A DNA stretch of 64,000 nt from Mactromeris polynyma (GCA_032209605.1 JASFXZ010000009.1:19641553-19705552), one strand, 5' to 3'; positions 18,701 through 29,696 are shown, numbered from the stretch's first letter. The notes: generated by a model from the letters alone, not told the origin. Made by a program: numbers and translations.

Positions 18701-21355
18701 TAAAATGTTGATAAAATTCTTGTATGGAGGGTGAAGAGTTTTCTTTTTTCTTTGACTTAAGGCTATTCAAAAATTTCCAATATTTTTTTGGGTTTGAATC
18801 ATTTAACTGTCTAAGTTTAGACTGGTTAGCTTGTTTATGCTTTTTTATGTAAAAGTTCATAGTTCTTTTATAGTTTTTGCTAGCATTTTGTAGTCTTAAT
18901 TTGTTATCTGAGTTTGAGGTTTTCCTAAAACTTTCTTTGGCAGTATGATAATTTGTTCTTGCTTGATGACATTTTGGACCAAACCAAGGCTTGTTGTTAG
19001 TATGATTGTTGCTATTAAATGTTTTTGTACTTCCAGGGAAGCTACTATCGGCTGCTTCGCGGAATATATCTGAGATTTTGCTGGTTGCATCTTCTATTGT
19101 TTGTGAGGAACGTGGTGCAGAGCTTAATTGATCAGTAAGTACATCGAGCTGTTCCGTGTTTATATTTTCTGTAAACCTATGTGCGAAGTTATTGTTCCAG
19201 GTTGGGACATCGGCCCGATAAGGTGGGTGTACTGTATTGAATCTTACCTCAGGAAAAGATACTTGAAATTGGAGTGCATTGTGACCGTCGGAAAATAAGG
19301 AGTCTGTTTGCAGAATACTAAAATCAGTTATATACTTAAAACATTCGGCTGAAGCCATAACATAATCGATCACATATTTTTCACTAAACGTAAATGCACC
19401 AAAACTGGCATCTTGAAATAGTCCACCATTAAGAATAAAGAGATTATTGTTCCTACACATATCAATAAGCCTTATGCCATGTGTATTAGTTCTGCTGTCA
19501 CGAGAGTGCCTTTCGAGCGGAACAGATAACTTTTCGAGTATCGTATACTAAAATGCGCTTGTAAGTCTTCGTCGATATCGAAGTATTCATTAAAATAAGT
19601 GTCTGTCGGTATGAAATCTCTCAAGTTACCAGTTCTACCATTCGTATCTCCGGCTAAATATACATATTTATACATAGAACATTTTTCAGTAATTTCATTC
19701 TCAAAATTTGAAAGATAATCTTCATTGAGAAAACGGGAACTTTCCGGGGGCAGGTATATAGCTCCGAGAATAACATCTTCGTCCAAGCTAATACAATTGT
19801 TCTTAATTGAGATCCACATAATATACTCTTGAGTTGTTATCAATAACATGAATATATGGCGCAATTATTTCTCTAATATAAATACCAATACCTCCAGACT
19901 TCCGTTTGTATGGTTGCAATCTATGTTTTGGAATAAATACATATCCTGGGATATCAACAATATCAGTATTATCAGTATGTGTTTCGGAGACAAAAAATAT
20001 ATCAAAATTGTTCACGAACTCCGTAAAGTCCGGATATTCAATACGTCTTTTCAAACCGTTTACATTTAAAGAGCATATATTAAGAACATGCGTCTTCGTT
20101 TCAGATGGGATAAAATCCCCCCCTAATGTCCTAATGAGACACGGGTCGGTGTGGAGGTCCAGAGTTCGAAATCCAAGGGCGTCGAATTTCACGATCAGCA
20201 GTCTGATGATGCTCATGGGATGGTCTTGATGTCGACGGAACGGAAAATCTAGTTTTTTGTATTTTTATTGATATAATTTTGAAAAAAACTCGATAGCATA
20301 AGCTAGACTAGTAAACTTTCTCTCCTTTCCAAAAACACTTTTGATATTAAACAGAATTTTGTGTGCATTTACCGGAATGTAAAACATCATCAAAAGTCAT
20401 TCTACATGTACAAATTTCCTACACAGTGTATAGAGTTAATCCATAAATGTGCATACATGTATTGATAAACTTGTCAAAGCACATGACAAGTCTATCGTCT
20501 TAACCGTTTAAATGTGGTTTTCATCAAGTTATCTGTACAAAACTGTGCATAGGGCCCGTTCATGCGTTCATGCAAAGTAAAAGTAAAATGTACAATAACA
20601 ACATAATAAATGTTTATGGTTAAATGGGTATGAACATGTCTACTATTTGGTATTATTATCTGATTTCTTATATAAATACAAATCTGTTATTTTTTGCTGT
20701 TTTACATGAAAGCTATTACATGTAATTTGTCTTGGATTGAACTATTCCCCGGTCAACAGTATGAACTGTTTCCCTCTGGCGCTTTGAAGTCATTGGAATT
20801 TCCAAATTTTATTTTTAGACGGCATATCATTAAGGTTCGGACGTTTAAAATTTTTATCAGGTAATAAAACAGTTTTTTCCTTTTTTGTTTAGATAAACTT
20901 TTGATCAGGTAATAACACATTTATTTCATGGTTATTGTCCCAAGGTGTCGGGGATGACATTCTGAACAGTTCAGATGTCATCCCCTCCACCTCGGGACGA
21001 CAGTTTTGACTGTTACCCAAACAACCATGAAATATCTGTATACTAATACCTACGCTACGGAGCACTTTGAATTATTAATGATAGCCAAATTTTCCACACA
21101 GTTAGTAACACTAGTTATGCTATAATTTGGTGTCGTACATGCAAATTGAATAAACCAAACTTACCAGAAACCAGCATCCGTTTCTCCTCTGTACAGTATG
21201 GTGAAATTATACTTCGGGTTCCCTGGCCAGTAAATAGTGTTAGCGCTTTGTTGGTGTGTCAGGTCTACAACATTAAAACCGGAAACAAAGCATGAGAAAT
21301 ATGGCACAATAAGGAACAACACTAATTTATCCCTTAAACTATGTTTTGTCGACAT
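12252..21355 (-). CDS. Secreted cyclase-family metal hydrolase, probably GPI-anchored (join of 21165-21355, 13501-13642, 12252-12788)
   Basis: The three exons join in frame (phases 2 and 0) into a protein of 289 residues, the usual size for the cyclase family (Pfam PF04199: kynurenine formamidase, isatin hydrolase and relatives, metal-dependent amidohydrolases). Exon 1 encodes a signal peptide and the family start VVDLTH. Exon 2 encodes the metal-binding motif HAGTHLDAPAHF. Exon 3 encodes the rest of the core (FHFPGWHEDAA, GVDTPSNDYG, FPVHIVLG). The C-terminus is a Ser/Gly/Asn-rich spacer followed by a hydrophobic tail without basic end residues, as in a GPI-anchor signal. The substrate cannot be told from the sequence. 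The gene looks intact. Its first intron of about 7.5 kb carries a LINE in the same orientation. Confidence 0.88.
13115..13292. mobile_element. pogo-like MITE, 178 bp, TA target site
   Basis: The ends CAGTAAAACCTC and GAGGTTTTACTG are inverted copies and are flanked by TA on both sides, the target duplication of Tc1/mariner-pogo elements. The inside is made of repeated 'aagaccacctcaatatta' motifs. It has no coding capacity. It lies in the cyclase intron 2. Confidence 0.8.
13501..13642 (-). CDS. Cyclase-family hydrolase, exon 2 (metal-binding motif)
   Basis: On the minus strand the acceptor is gtcactccag and the donor is AAG-GTAAAC. The 142 bases encode FESNTFQTGEHAGTHLDAPA, then HFAQNQRRAQDIPMDKLIGS and GVIINVK. 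HxGTHxDxPxHF is the signature of the family and supplies metal ligands. The first base completes the Trp codon split over intron 1. Confidence 0.92.
14040..14160. repeat. Dispersed repeat, shared with 41065-41165
   Basis: Blocks such as gcaatcgtaacat, acaacaaat, taaccttca and the 20-base gttgcgccgaccatcttttt occur in the same order here and inside the insertion of duplication copy B (41065-41165). The class is unknown. It lies in cyclase intron 1. Confidence 0.6.
14540..14625. repeat. Dispersed repeat, shared with 5890-5970
   Basis: Contains ggtctgtgtggggaggcatt followed by gtcttatgtatgtggcgttc, a diverged copy of the stretch at 5890-5970. Confidence 0.5.
14658..14835. mobile_element. pogo-like MITE, decayed copy
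   Basis: Same family as 13115-13292. The right end agcttttactgta is followed by TA, the left end (acggtgaaagctt) is diverged, and the inside carries 'ttaatattgaggtggtttta' motifs. It lies in cyclase intron 1. Confidence 0.6.
14840..16149. other. Cyclase intron 1, no further gene recognised
   Basis: AT-rich intronic sequence. A short inverted pair at about 15330-15380 (gaccctacataactc with tatgtagggtct) is the only structure I could see. No coding frame is supported. Confidence 0.4.
16700..17184 (-). pseudogene. LINE polyprotein, C-terminal part with CCHC-like knuckle
   Basis: The frame gives QEWHDKLQQSNKGLIYSSFK, then a shift near 16980 leads to FRTANHLLPIETGRYDGTPV, HDRTCSLCNSGQVGSEKHYL and LEC, a CxxC-H-C knuckle often found at the end of such polyproteins. 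The reading ends ILRNVSTFAAFIMQKFSRL with a stop at 16700-16702. Confidence 0.75.
17349..19460 (-). pseudogene. LINE reverse transcriptase region
   Basis: 703 codons stay open. The N-terminal 65 codons are the end of the endonuclease (DYVMAS and SDGHNALQF). The middle is a charged linker (about residues 150-260). The reverse transcriptase covers about residues 330-580: NYRPITILSCLGKLYTSIL, NQAGFRKGYSCSDH, CAFIDFSQAFDKVW, GVRHGENLSPVLFSLFLNDL and the catalytic LLYADDT. A thumb-like region follows (NRTKTKNIIFG, YQYLGVTFSSNG). It ends prematurely at a stop before the C-terminal knuckle. Confidence 0.9.
19472..20216 (-). pseudogene. LINE endonuclease region, frameshifted
   Basis: Two overlapping frames make up the endonuclease. 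The first (20216 to about 19805) holds LNICSLNVNGLKRR and the catalytic Glu motif VSETHTD. The second (about 19830-19472) holds GAIYLPPESS and the catalytic YLAGDTNGRTG. A frame change near 19830 separates them, and another shift leads into the reverse transcriptase frame at 19460. Confidence 0.85.
20925..21035. repeat. Inverted-repeat element
   Basis: The outer ends ttcatggttattgtccc and the inverted gggac...ccatgaa enclose an inner pair tcggggatgacat and atgtcatcccctcc. About 110 bases long, with imperfect arms, close to cyclase exon 1. Likely a small MITE. Confidence 0.5.
21165..21355 (-). CDS. Cyclase-family hydrolase, exon 1 (signal peptide and N-terminus)
   Basis: ATG on the minus strand at 21353-21355 opens MSTKHSLRDKLVLFLIVPYF, with a hydrophobic signal-peptide core and a likely cut after SCFVSG. 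The family start NVVDLTHQQSANTIYWPGN follows, then a sequon NFT. The donor is TG-GTAAGT at 21164; the split TG|G codon gives Trp with exon 2. The promoter was not identified. Confidence 0.88.
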
Positions 21356-21730
21356 TTTAACACAGCACCAGTTCGGTTGCTACAGAAACACGTTCTTATA
21401 CACTGGTATCAGTAAACTTACACGTGAGTAGAATAACACACGACGTAAGAGTAACACGGTAAGTAATCGTCTGTGTGTTTTACCTGGTAGTATACGAGGT
21501 GTGTGTTATACGCGTATAAATCAACGATAACCGTAATCGGCTGTCACGCATTAGCGCAGAAATTACAAGAAAAAACATTGATGCATAGCATCATGTCGGC
21601 GCAGAAACTATTGTACAAAGAAAGTTATTTATGGGAGTGTGTTGGAAAAGAGATGATGTTTGGTTAAAATGTGTCTTCTTAGGAAAGTGTTTCAATCATG
21701 CAATTAAAGTACGTCATACAACTCCAGCCT

Positions 21731-21952
21731 TGCGTTCAGTTACGACTAAGGGAAGTCGTTCACAGCTCGCGTCGCTATTAAGTGTATTGACCGCCTCGTT
21801 TGTATTCTGGTTCTCTGCCTCAAAGACAGTACAGACGGGGAACCAGCCCTGCGTTCATTTTGCAATTTGGTTCCCCGTGTGCATACAATGTGATACGGTG
21901 GACCAGGGATACGAAACAAAATGTGAACGACTGTTAGCCGTAACTGAACGCA
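21731..21952. mobile_element. MITE family with tgcgttcagttacg ends, copy 1
   Basis: tgcgttcagttacgactaag (from 21731) is matched by the inverted ctgttagccgtaactgaacg (to 21952). A second inverted pair of the same kind stands at 22063-22150, so two elements or a nested one are present. Related copies: 41284-41435 and 55487-55625. Confidence 0.65.
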
Positions 21953-22154
21953 GTGTCGCGTGCTACCTCGGAGTTGCTCGAGCGAGTGGGCACACAGTGG
22001 GCGCGCACTTTTTGGCAAATAGTGCGTTCAGTAGCAAAATGCGTGAACAGTTTCGTAACTCGAGTGTTAGCCTTAACCGAACGCAAGGCAGCGCGAATTT
22101 GAGAGCCGAACACTGCGTTCGGTTACGGCTAACGGTCGTTCACATTTTGTTTTA

Positions 22155-23340
22155 GAGGATGCGTGTGATGATTACAGTCAACAAGAAATATCTCGCAATG
22201 AGAAATATTCTATTCAGGGCAGTGCGTGTGACTATGTGCCGCCTAACAAGTGCAACAAGAAGATGTACCATCTTCAATATTTAAATCATTGTCGGAAAAG
22301 TTCCAACAAGTTGACTCGGTTGACAATGAAATAGATCATGATTAGGCGATCTTTGTGAATAACACTTTCAGAAATGGCATCTCCGATGAGAAAATGAATG
22401 ATTGGGTTAAAAACATTCATCGTCCCAAAAACTGTGAGGCGTTGACAAAAACACGTGTCAATCAGGGAATTTGGCGCCTGTTGAAAATGCATACCCAAAC
22501 AGAGGATAACAGAATGCAGGTTATCCAAACGTTGATTATCAAAGCAACTACTAACATTGTTAAGCTAGTGGATAAAAATGGTGATCTTTTTGACAGCCAT
22601 AATATAGAGTGGAGCACCAATTATGTTGCTTTATTGGGTCGGGCCAACAAACTTATTAACAGTAGACGTTAGGAGATGCACAAAACAAATCCGAAGTACC
22701 ATTACTTAACTTCTGCTTCCCTGCCTTTTACTGAGCATTTATATGGTGATGACGGCGACGTCAATAAGAATGTTCGTGAAATCAACGATATGAATCGTAT
22801 TGGCCGTTACATTGGTAGGGTATATAGTCAGAGAGACTTTCGTAGCCGACGCACATCCAGACGTGGCAATTTCCGTGGACGTGGAAGATCAACCACTAAA
22901 GTGGATTTTAGTTCCACAACAAAAACTTGAAACAGGCGTACAAGAAGTAAATTTACAGGCTGGTACTTATTTCATTGCTGGTAGATTGAATGAGTACATT
23001 GAAAATTGGAGTAAACTCACTAGTGTCATTTGTATTTTGGATATAGTTCAACACTGTCACTTTGAATTTATTGATGGTATCAATCCAATTAACCATCATT
23101 GTTTCAGAAGTAAATTCAATCAAATAGAAGTAAAAATTATTGACATGGAGATTGAAAAATTATTAAGCATCAATGGAATCAAAGAGGTTTAACATCACCC
23201 AGATGAATTTATTTCTCCAGTTTTCATTGTACCAAAGAAAAATGATGAATACAGACTGACTTTTGAAACTGCTCTTAAACTTGTCAAGCCTAATTGTTAC
23301 CTAGGTTCCTACGTCACGCTTACTGTTCTATTCGGGTAGC
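22155..23340 (+). mobile_element. DIRS-like retrotransposon remnant (gag-like and start of reverse transcriptase)
   Basis: Pieces in shifting frames resemble the first proteins of DIRS/Ngaro-type tyrosine-recombinase retroelements. A gag-like part spans about 22270-22920 (ISDEKMNDWVKNIHRPKNCE, TRVNQGIWRLLKM, NPKYHYLTSAS) and ends in an Arg/Gly-rich tail (RRTSRRGNFRGRGRS). The start of the reverse transcriptase follows at about 22930-23290 (AGRLNEYIENWSKLTS, EFISPVFIVPKKNDEYRL). Stops at about 22345, 22670, 22928 and 23190 break the frames and the catalytic core is missing. It lies upstream of the cyclase gene in opposite orientation. Confidence 0.65.
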
Positions 23341-26180
23341 TGAAGAGCACCAATTAAAATTAAGGTTTCAAAAGGAGGGGATCAATTAAATGATGAAACA
23401 TTTACCCTGCGTTTCGATATCTCTTCAGTGAATATATACATATAAATGACTAATTTTCATATCATATTGTTTTTACTATATATATATGCAAAGTCTTTTT
23501 TGAGGCGCTTTAGCGTCTCTTTGCTATCATCGTATCAACCGGAAGTATATTCAAAGTACCGCAAACAATATGCATACGTCTCAAGAAAATAGTACATGTA
23601 CATTCCTCTGATTTATTATAGATTCAATGAACATAGTGACTGATTTGTCAGAGATATATCAATTGTAGAAGGTGAATCTTGATATAAACGGGTTATCTGG
23701 ATTATTTGAGTCAGTTTTGGTTTACCCGAATAATCGCGTATTAATTTCTAATATGATCAATTAAAGTACTGAAAGTACTTTTGGTGTTTGGTGATTTTTG
23801 ACAAATTTCAACCTCAACTCAAAGTAACCGCAATTGAAACAAATTAATTCAACATAGATTGATGCATTAGTGATGAAACAATCAGTAATGACCACAACAT
23901 GTAGAACCTGCTATAAAACATATGAATAAAAAGTCCTTTTTCTCTTTTGCGAAAATCCTATTTGTCCGTTTATGAGCCGTATCCCTGTGGTTTTCTGCAT
24001 GCGTTAATATTGCGGAATCGTGAGATTCACTTTTGGCAAGATGACCATTTTAAGTGTATACAAGATAATTATGGTACGTCTTTTTCTATATTCCAACATT
24101 CATTAATCATTTGCAAGAAGTATCTTATTGTAACAATGAGGTTAAGATGCAGCGAAAATGTGTCAAAACTCTATGTTATTTTACTGAATCTCGCATTTGT
24201 TTGCAAATTTCTTTATCCGTCTATCGAGTGACGCTCAGTATTCTCATATCGAAGTTCTCGAATATTACTTCAGCAACTTTACTTTGATCATTTAAGTGAA
24301 TGTTATTATTAATTATTATTATCAAAGTGTCATTTTAAACGAGTAACACTGATTGATCATGACCCAGATTTGTTCGATTGTACCAACTTCGGATAGTCAC
24401 AAACTTCGGATAATTTATGACAATGTTTCAAATTTGTTTAAATCCAGTGAAGAAGATAAAGGGATTCCTATGTTGATGTCGCATACCAAGATGACTGGTA
24501 TACCCTGTCCACTATTTTTGCCTCAGATATTTATGACAGCTGTAAAAGTCGCCTTTTCGAGAGACTAGAACATACAACATGTGACCATGCGAAAAGACGT
24601 TAAATGAATACAGAAAGCATAGATCTGTGATAAAATGTGACTTTATTCGAGATGTTGTATACATTCAGAGAGACAATGGTTATACTGGATTGTCGGAAGA
24701 TAAAAAACTTTTGAATTTGTAGATGAGTATTTTTGAGAAGAAATATTACTGTATTTGTACTTGTTATTCATTGCTTTTCTATAAATGTGTACCAAAATAA
24801 CTACAATGGAATGAAGGAAATAAAATTACAATATTAGATCTTTATATTGGTTTTTGATATCGAGAAAGTTGGAAGTAAAATGTTATGTCAGTCTGAGTTA
24901 ATGAGGGAAAGTATTAATTAATATTTTACTACCTGTGTTGCTAGACACTCATTGAAAACAAAAAGTATGCAAGACACTGTATGTCAATTAAACATAGTAT
25001 TATATACTGTCTATACGGCTTGAATAAGTTTATACACTGCATGAATGGGAGTCTTGATGCTGAAACAATTAACAGCGTAAACTTTGCGTTGTATATATAA
25101 AATTGTCATTCTTAGTATTATTTGTTAATCCCATTAATAGCCCTCTCAAAAACTAGTTGATGGTTATGTATGCATAATTACAAATGTATTTCAATATGCA
25201 AGTCCAGACTCCTATATTGAAAGTCATATAGTGATATACTACAGCTATATATACACACGTATTGTTATTTTACAATTGTAAGTAACAAAATGTTTTTAAA
25301 GTTGAAGACTGAATCATTTCATTGAGATTTATTACTGCACTATATTCCATCTGGAATGGGTCAGGTTACTTGAGTTCATCGTGTTAATACCTATGGAGTT
25401 ACATAACAACCAGACTGTTACACTACTTTGTTTCACTCCATACCCTTTATAATATCGACAGTGTACATTGTCAAAACTGTTAAAGGTGTCACTATGGGAC
25501 AACTTTTTGGTCTATGAATTTCCTAGCGCATTAATATCTCTAATGTTTTTCTTGAAAGTACAGAATATTTCTCAATTATATACCAAAAACCCAGATGTCC
25601 ATATTAAACTGAATATCGTAAACAGTTTAGAAGGTTTTCGAGTCTAATTCCTTTATATATTTTTTTGGAACTATATATCGATCAAGCATGAGTGTGTGAT
25701 GGGGTTAATTCCAAGAAGAGAGCGGATGGATGGCATATGAAGATGATTATTGAAAATAATCACCTTCAAATATTATAGAAAACGTGCCCTGGAAGCGCCT
25801 CTCAGGACCTTCAGTCCTTTGATTTTATATCTTAGAGCAAGTGTCATCAAGGGAAGTAATTCTAGTCATCAATGTTTCAGCTATAAAGTCGAGTTGTTTC
25901 ACATAAAACATGCAAGTAATTGTGTATGTTTGCATGTAACACTTATAGCTGTCAAACGTGTAAAATGATCTGAAATCGTATACCAGGACTTTAATTATCA
26001 GTTCATTAAAAATTATTGGACTGGAGGAAATAATTGTACAGGATAACTAAAAACAGTCGCTTGTACAAAGTATGTCATGTACGCGTTCCTATTTATATGT
26101 ATTCTTAGTAATATCGTTATTTCTTATTTAAAACAAAATCTAATAAAAAAAATCTGAGAATACAGTCTTGAGCGGATACA
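23341..26180. other. No gene recognised
   Basis: AT-rich sequence of about 2.8 kb. Short open frames (for example 23947-24231 and 24353-24568) show no recognisable domain, no splice partners and no unusual base composition. I cannot support a feature here. Confidence 0.4.
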
Positions 26181-26184
26181 AATG

Positions 26185-26360
26185 TTGCATTGGAATTTCC
26201 GCCGTTTTCAACAATGTTTCATTACTGTCATGACTGCTCGGCGGTCATTTGACCTACCCAGTGTTGCTGGGGTACCAAACAGGGCTTACATGTATCTCAC
26301 AGCAAGCGGCCGACAGAGCTTCCCCACATGAATCAGTAGTGGACGACAAATAACTTTGGG
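26185..26360 (-). mobile_element. Possible SINE with gttgaaaacggcg tail motif
   Basis: On the minus strand the sequence runs from ccctgtttggtaccccagca over ctgccgagcagtcatgac-like text to cattgttgaaaacggcgg. The last motif is common at the 3' ends of interspersed repeats in bivalves, as far as I recall. The tRNA-like head was not found. Confidence 0.35.
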
Positions 26361-28941
26361 TGTATTTCCTTCAATTAAAATGTCATGGAGAACTACGCTT
26401 TCTAATTGGTCGCCGTAACTTAGTACTTTCGGAAATTTCTATCCTTCATTAAAGATCTGACACATCGGACCGTAAAAGATTTGATCGGGTTACATCCAGG
26501 GTTGTCTCATTGGCTAACACACATTTAATACAAACATTTGCAGCGTAATACAGATTAAAAAGAATACTGTTTCATCATGTTGTAAACCTCATTATTGTAT
26601 TCTTTAGTAAAGCATATTTATTGATGTTTGACTATTTGAAGTATATTTTCATTATTGTGTAGTTATAAAATGAACAAAAATCCATGAGCATAAAAATACT
26701 TTAACATCATTACTAATTAATGACTGTTTTCCACGTGAACTTGTTAAGATACATGGGTCTTAACAAAGGGTCTCAACTTGTGTTTGAGTTTTATCATTTT
26801 GTTTATAAATATGTCAGTGTAATATTGCCAAATTGGAAATTTAAGTATTTGCAGATCTAAAGCATGAAAAGCATCCTTTACCTCATGCTACAACTAAAAC
26901 ATGTAAAAATCTTACAATAAAAGAAAATATCAAATATTATTGAAAATAGTCACCTTCCAAAAGCTGTGTATATCTTTTCGAAATAGTCTCATTTTTATCA
27001 AAATGTGCAAGTAATGATTTTAAGAAAATGGCATCGTACTCATGTATCTTCTGGTTTTGAGAAAGAAGTAAGAAAATTGACATTTCATGGTTGTCGAGTA
27101 CATCATATGAAGGCATTTACCACCGATTATCACATATTTACGACTACGCATTTAAAAAAAATGAAATGAAATGTTAAATGTTTGAATATGCACTGTATAA
27201 CATCATGTGCTCCTGCAAAACCAGGTTTCATACATGTCATGTCAAGCGCATTGCGCTTGTGTCACACACATTTTCGACATGAACCACGCTCATACGCTTA
27301 GTTTTCAAAGACATACGAATTTTCAAAAATCTAATAGGATTTATATTTTTCAACTTTAAAACAAAACAAAATGACCGTCAAACGATGTTGCGCCTCTATT
27401 AGCTCTGGAATCTATCGAATGTTCGTGCTTATTTATTACTGGGATGTTCTATACACAAAACGCAGTTTTACTGGAGAACCAGGTCTGGACCGACCTGGAC
27501 TGACTCTAGCAGCACCCTGGCCCCCTGCTTCAAAATATCACACGTCTGGCTCAATCTGACCCTTGACCGCTATCATGCCTTAGGCCATTATGCAGATTAT
27601 ATTGCTTTGAAACAGGTTATATTTTAATGCAATACACCATTTGTACTACGTGTACTACTTAACGCCTTTGAAATTGTCCGAATCACCATAACATTGCGGC
27701 ATTGTTGTAACACTTCAGATTATTGAGAAATAGTTTATTATCCGGCGAACATAATGAAAAACATTGTAAAATATTTACATGTGTAATGTTCTTATTATGA
27801 ACTATTATGTGAATATGTCTTTTTGATTTCGGGTTTTTGCGATTATATTGTTGCTACTGCGTATATGAATGTACATGCATATGTTATGTCTAGTCGTTTC
27901 CTTTTTGTCATGTGACACGCTGTATTCAATGTTTGTAAACATGTATCGGTGCTTATGCTGCCCCATTTGGGTATTACGCAGAAAATGTAAATAAACATGA
28001 ACCTTAATTGAAGCTATTTTTACAAATAAAAACGCTTTCCCATGACGAAGCAGGTTAATTTGACAGATGATTCATAACCATTGATAATAAATATGATTTA
28101 TTTGATTTTACATAGAAACAAATGAGCTATCTTCAAACAATAACATTCATAACGTTATTTGTAAGCATTGTCGTGTTAAAGTCCATAAAATATTCAGTTT
28201 AAAATACTTTGTTTTGCTAGAAATTAACGTATCCCTGGGGTTATTCACTAAACGCTCTTCACTAAAAGCGGACATGCACAACGGTGTCAGCTATTGGGAT
28301 TTATTTTCGTGACTAGAGTCATGCAATATGTAGAAGGTCTACGTAACATATACTTCAGTACTTTCGACGACATTACTCAGCGTAAAAATAATACTTTTTA
28401 TAGAAGTAGATCAGGGAATACCTGACCCCAATCCATCAAGTCATAAGAAAATATATACAATGGCAGTGACAAAATGGACACACAAAATAGAAACAAACGA
28501 TGGGTGAAAATAGGAGTAGCATCATGAAAATAAAGCTATGAGGCTCACATGGAAGATTGTGCGATCCCAAATGTGCAGCCTCTTGCAAACAAGTATATTT
28601 ATTATTACAATGTAATAGTACTAGTATGTTAAAGCACTGCACAAAACACAGCCGTCACTAGATGCAAGCAAATAAACATTCATTCTATACCAGTATAAGC
28701 CATCAGCAGTTTTACTGACAGCTCACAATGTGTACGCTGTTGCACATCCCAATCGTGTTACTCTCGTGTAGTCCAGTGTCCTTCTATTTTCATGTGCCGA
28801 GTTATTTGATATTGTCGAGTTTAGTTTCCTTGTTCGTACTCTTTCGGCATAGTTTTCTGTCCTCTCCCTGTATGTGCCGCCTCTCTTTGCCTAGAGCTTA
28901 CATGATGGTATCCATATAACAGGAGTGGAATCAAAAGCGCT

Positions 28942-29320
28942 ATGTGGGAGCGTAGCTTTAATATAACGATACTTGCACGCGACGATACCATATTGGCTGT
29001 AAGTAGAGCATTCAACTGCCATAGAAATACCATATCCCGTCTGCAACGACAGTGTCAAGCCACTGGTGCTATATCTGAGCGTTCTCGGACCGGGGGACCT
29101 TGCAGTACTACCGTTTGGGTGTACCGTTATGCGACGTTGTCACACCTATGTGATCGGTTTGACATCGCATCGAGTACTGATATGCAGTTAAGAGGCGAGC
29201 AAGGACATTGTGAGACGTCTCCGACATTGCGACTGTGTGTTGAATCAGTTCTCCTAGCTCACCATCGTGTAGCTCAATTGCATTGGGCTCGGTGTTATTT
29301 GCCTCCTCAGGAACGTGCAC
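28942..29320 (+). pseudogene. Tc1/mariner-like transposase fragment, N-terminal (copy A)
   Basis: The frame starts with two helix-turn-helix-like parts typical of Tc1 transposases: ILAVSRAFNCHRNTISRLQR, then a basic GAISERSRTGGP linker, LSHLCDRFDIASST and a degraded SVLLAHHRVAQLHWARCYLP. It ends before the catalytic motif, which copy B retains (LFTDDSRFYLF at about 38065). Copy A lacks 52 bases there. A decayed element. Confidence 0.7.
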
Positions 29321-29337
29321 AATAGGCTATAACCATT

Positions 29338-29615
29338 TCATCCCAAAACTATATCTCGCTCAACGACGCAAGCTTGCCGAAGCGGTCCACATAATGCCAG
29401 TATACCCGACGTTGACCTTCTTGGCGAAACAAAATAGTGAAGCGGGACTCGTCCATGAAAAGAACCATTCTCCACTGCATCATTCAAAATCGTCTGGGAG
29501 CATGTGCCGCCCCCGAAGCCATTTGACGCGCCATGTCCACGAGTGAGGAGGGGTAGACCAACATGAAGACGTCGTATGGATCGGCAGACCTGCATCGCTC
29601 AAACTACTCTCCTTT
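29338..29615 (-). pseudogene. Tc1/mariner-like transposase fragment, central (copy A), inverted
   Basis: On the minus strand, with one frame change and a stop, the text RRLHVGLPLLTRGHGASN, then QWRMVLFMDESRFTILFRQE and GQRRVYW matches the central part of Tc1 transposases with the first catalytic Asp (MDESRF). It directly faces the + strand fragment at 28942-29320. The catalytic core is incomplete. Confidence 0.65.
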
Positions 29616-29696
29616 AACATCGGGCGCTTATTCCGATACCTTCATAATCACCAGTACTCTCCTTTAGCATCGGGCGCTTATTCCGATACCTTCATA
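29606..29696. repeat. 50-bp direct repeat, 1.8 units (copy A)
   Basis: actctcctttaacatcgggc and the rest of a 50-base unit occur twice in a row with one difference (aacatc/agcatc). The same arrangement is at 38390-38480 in copy B, so it predates the large duplication. Confidence 0.8.

Larger units (their letters stand above)
16150..20240 (-). mobile_element. Non-LTR retrotransposon (LINE), inactivated
   Basis: One long protein is encoded on the minus strand from about 20216 to 16700: an N-terminal endonuclease of the exonuclease-endonuclease-phosphatase type, a reverse transcriptase with YADD, and a C-terminal CCHC-like knuckle. It is broken by frame changes near 19830, between 19470 and 19460, between 17349 and 17184, and near 16980. 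A 3' untranslated region follows, with AATAAA on the minus strand near 16180 and a tail of repeated ttctg. The element sits in sense orientation in intron 1 of the cyclase gene. The clade was not assigned; the layout resembles the jockey/CR1/I group. The 5' end is not defined. Confidence 0.88.

Noticed and set aside
21631..22155. 174-codon frame on the + strand
   Set aside because: It runs across the inverted repeats of the MITE family and has no recognisable domain.
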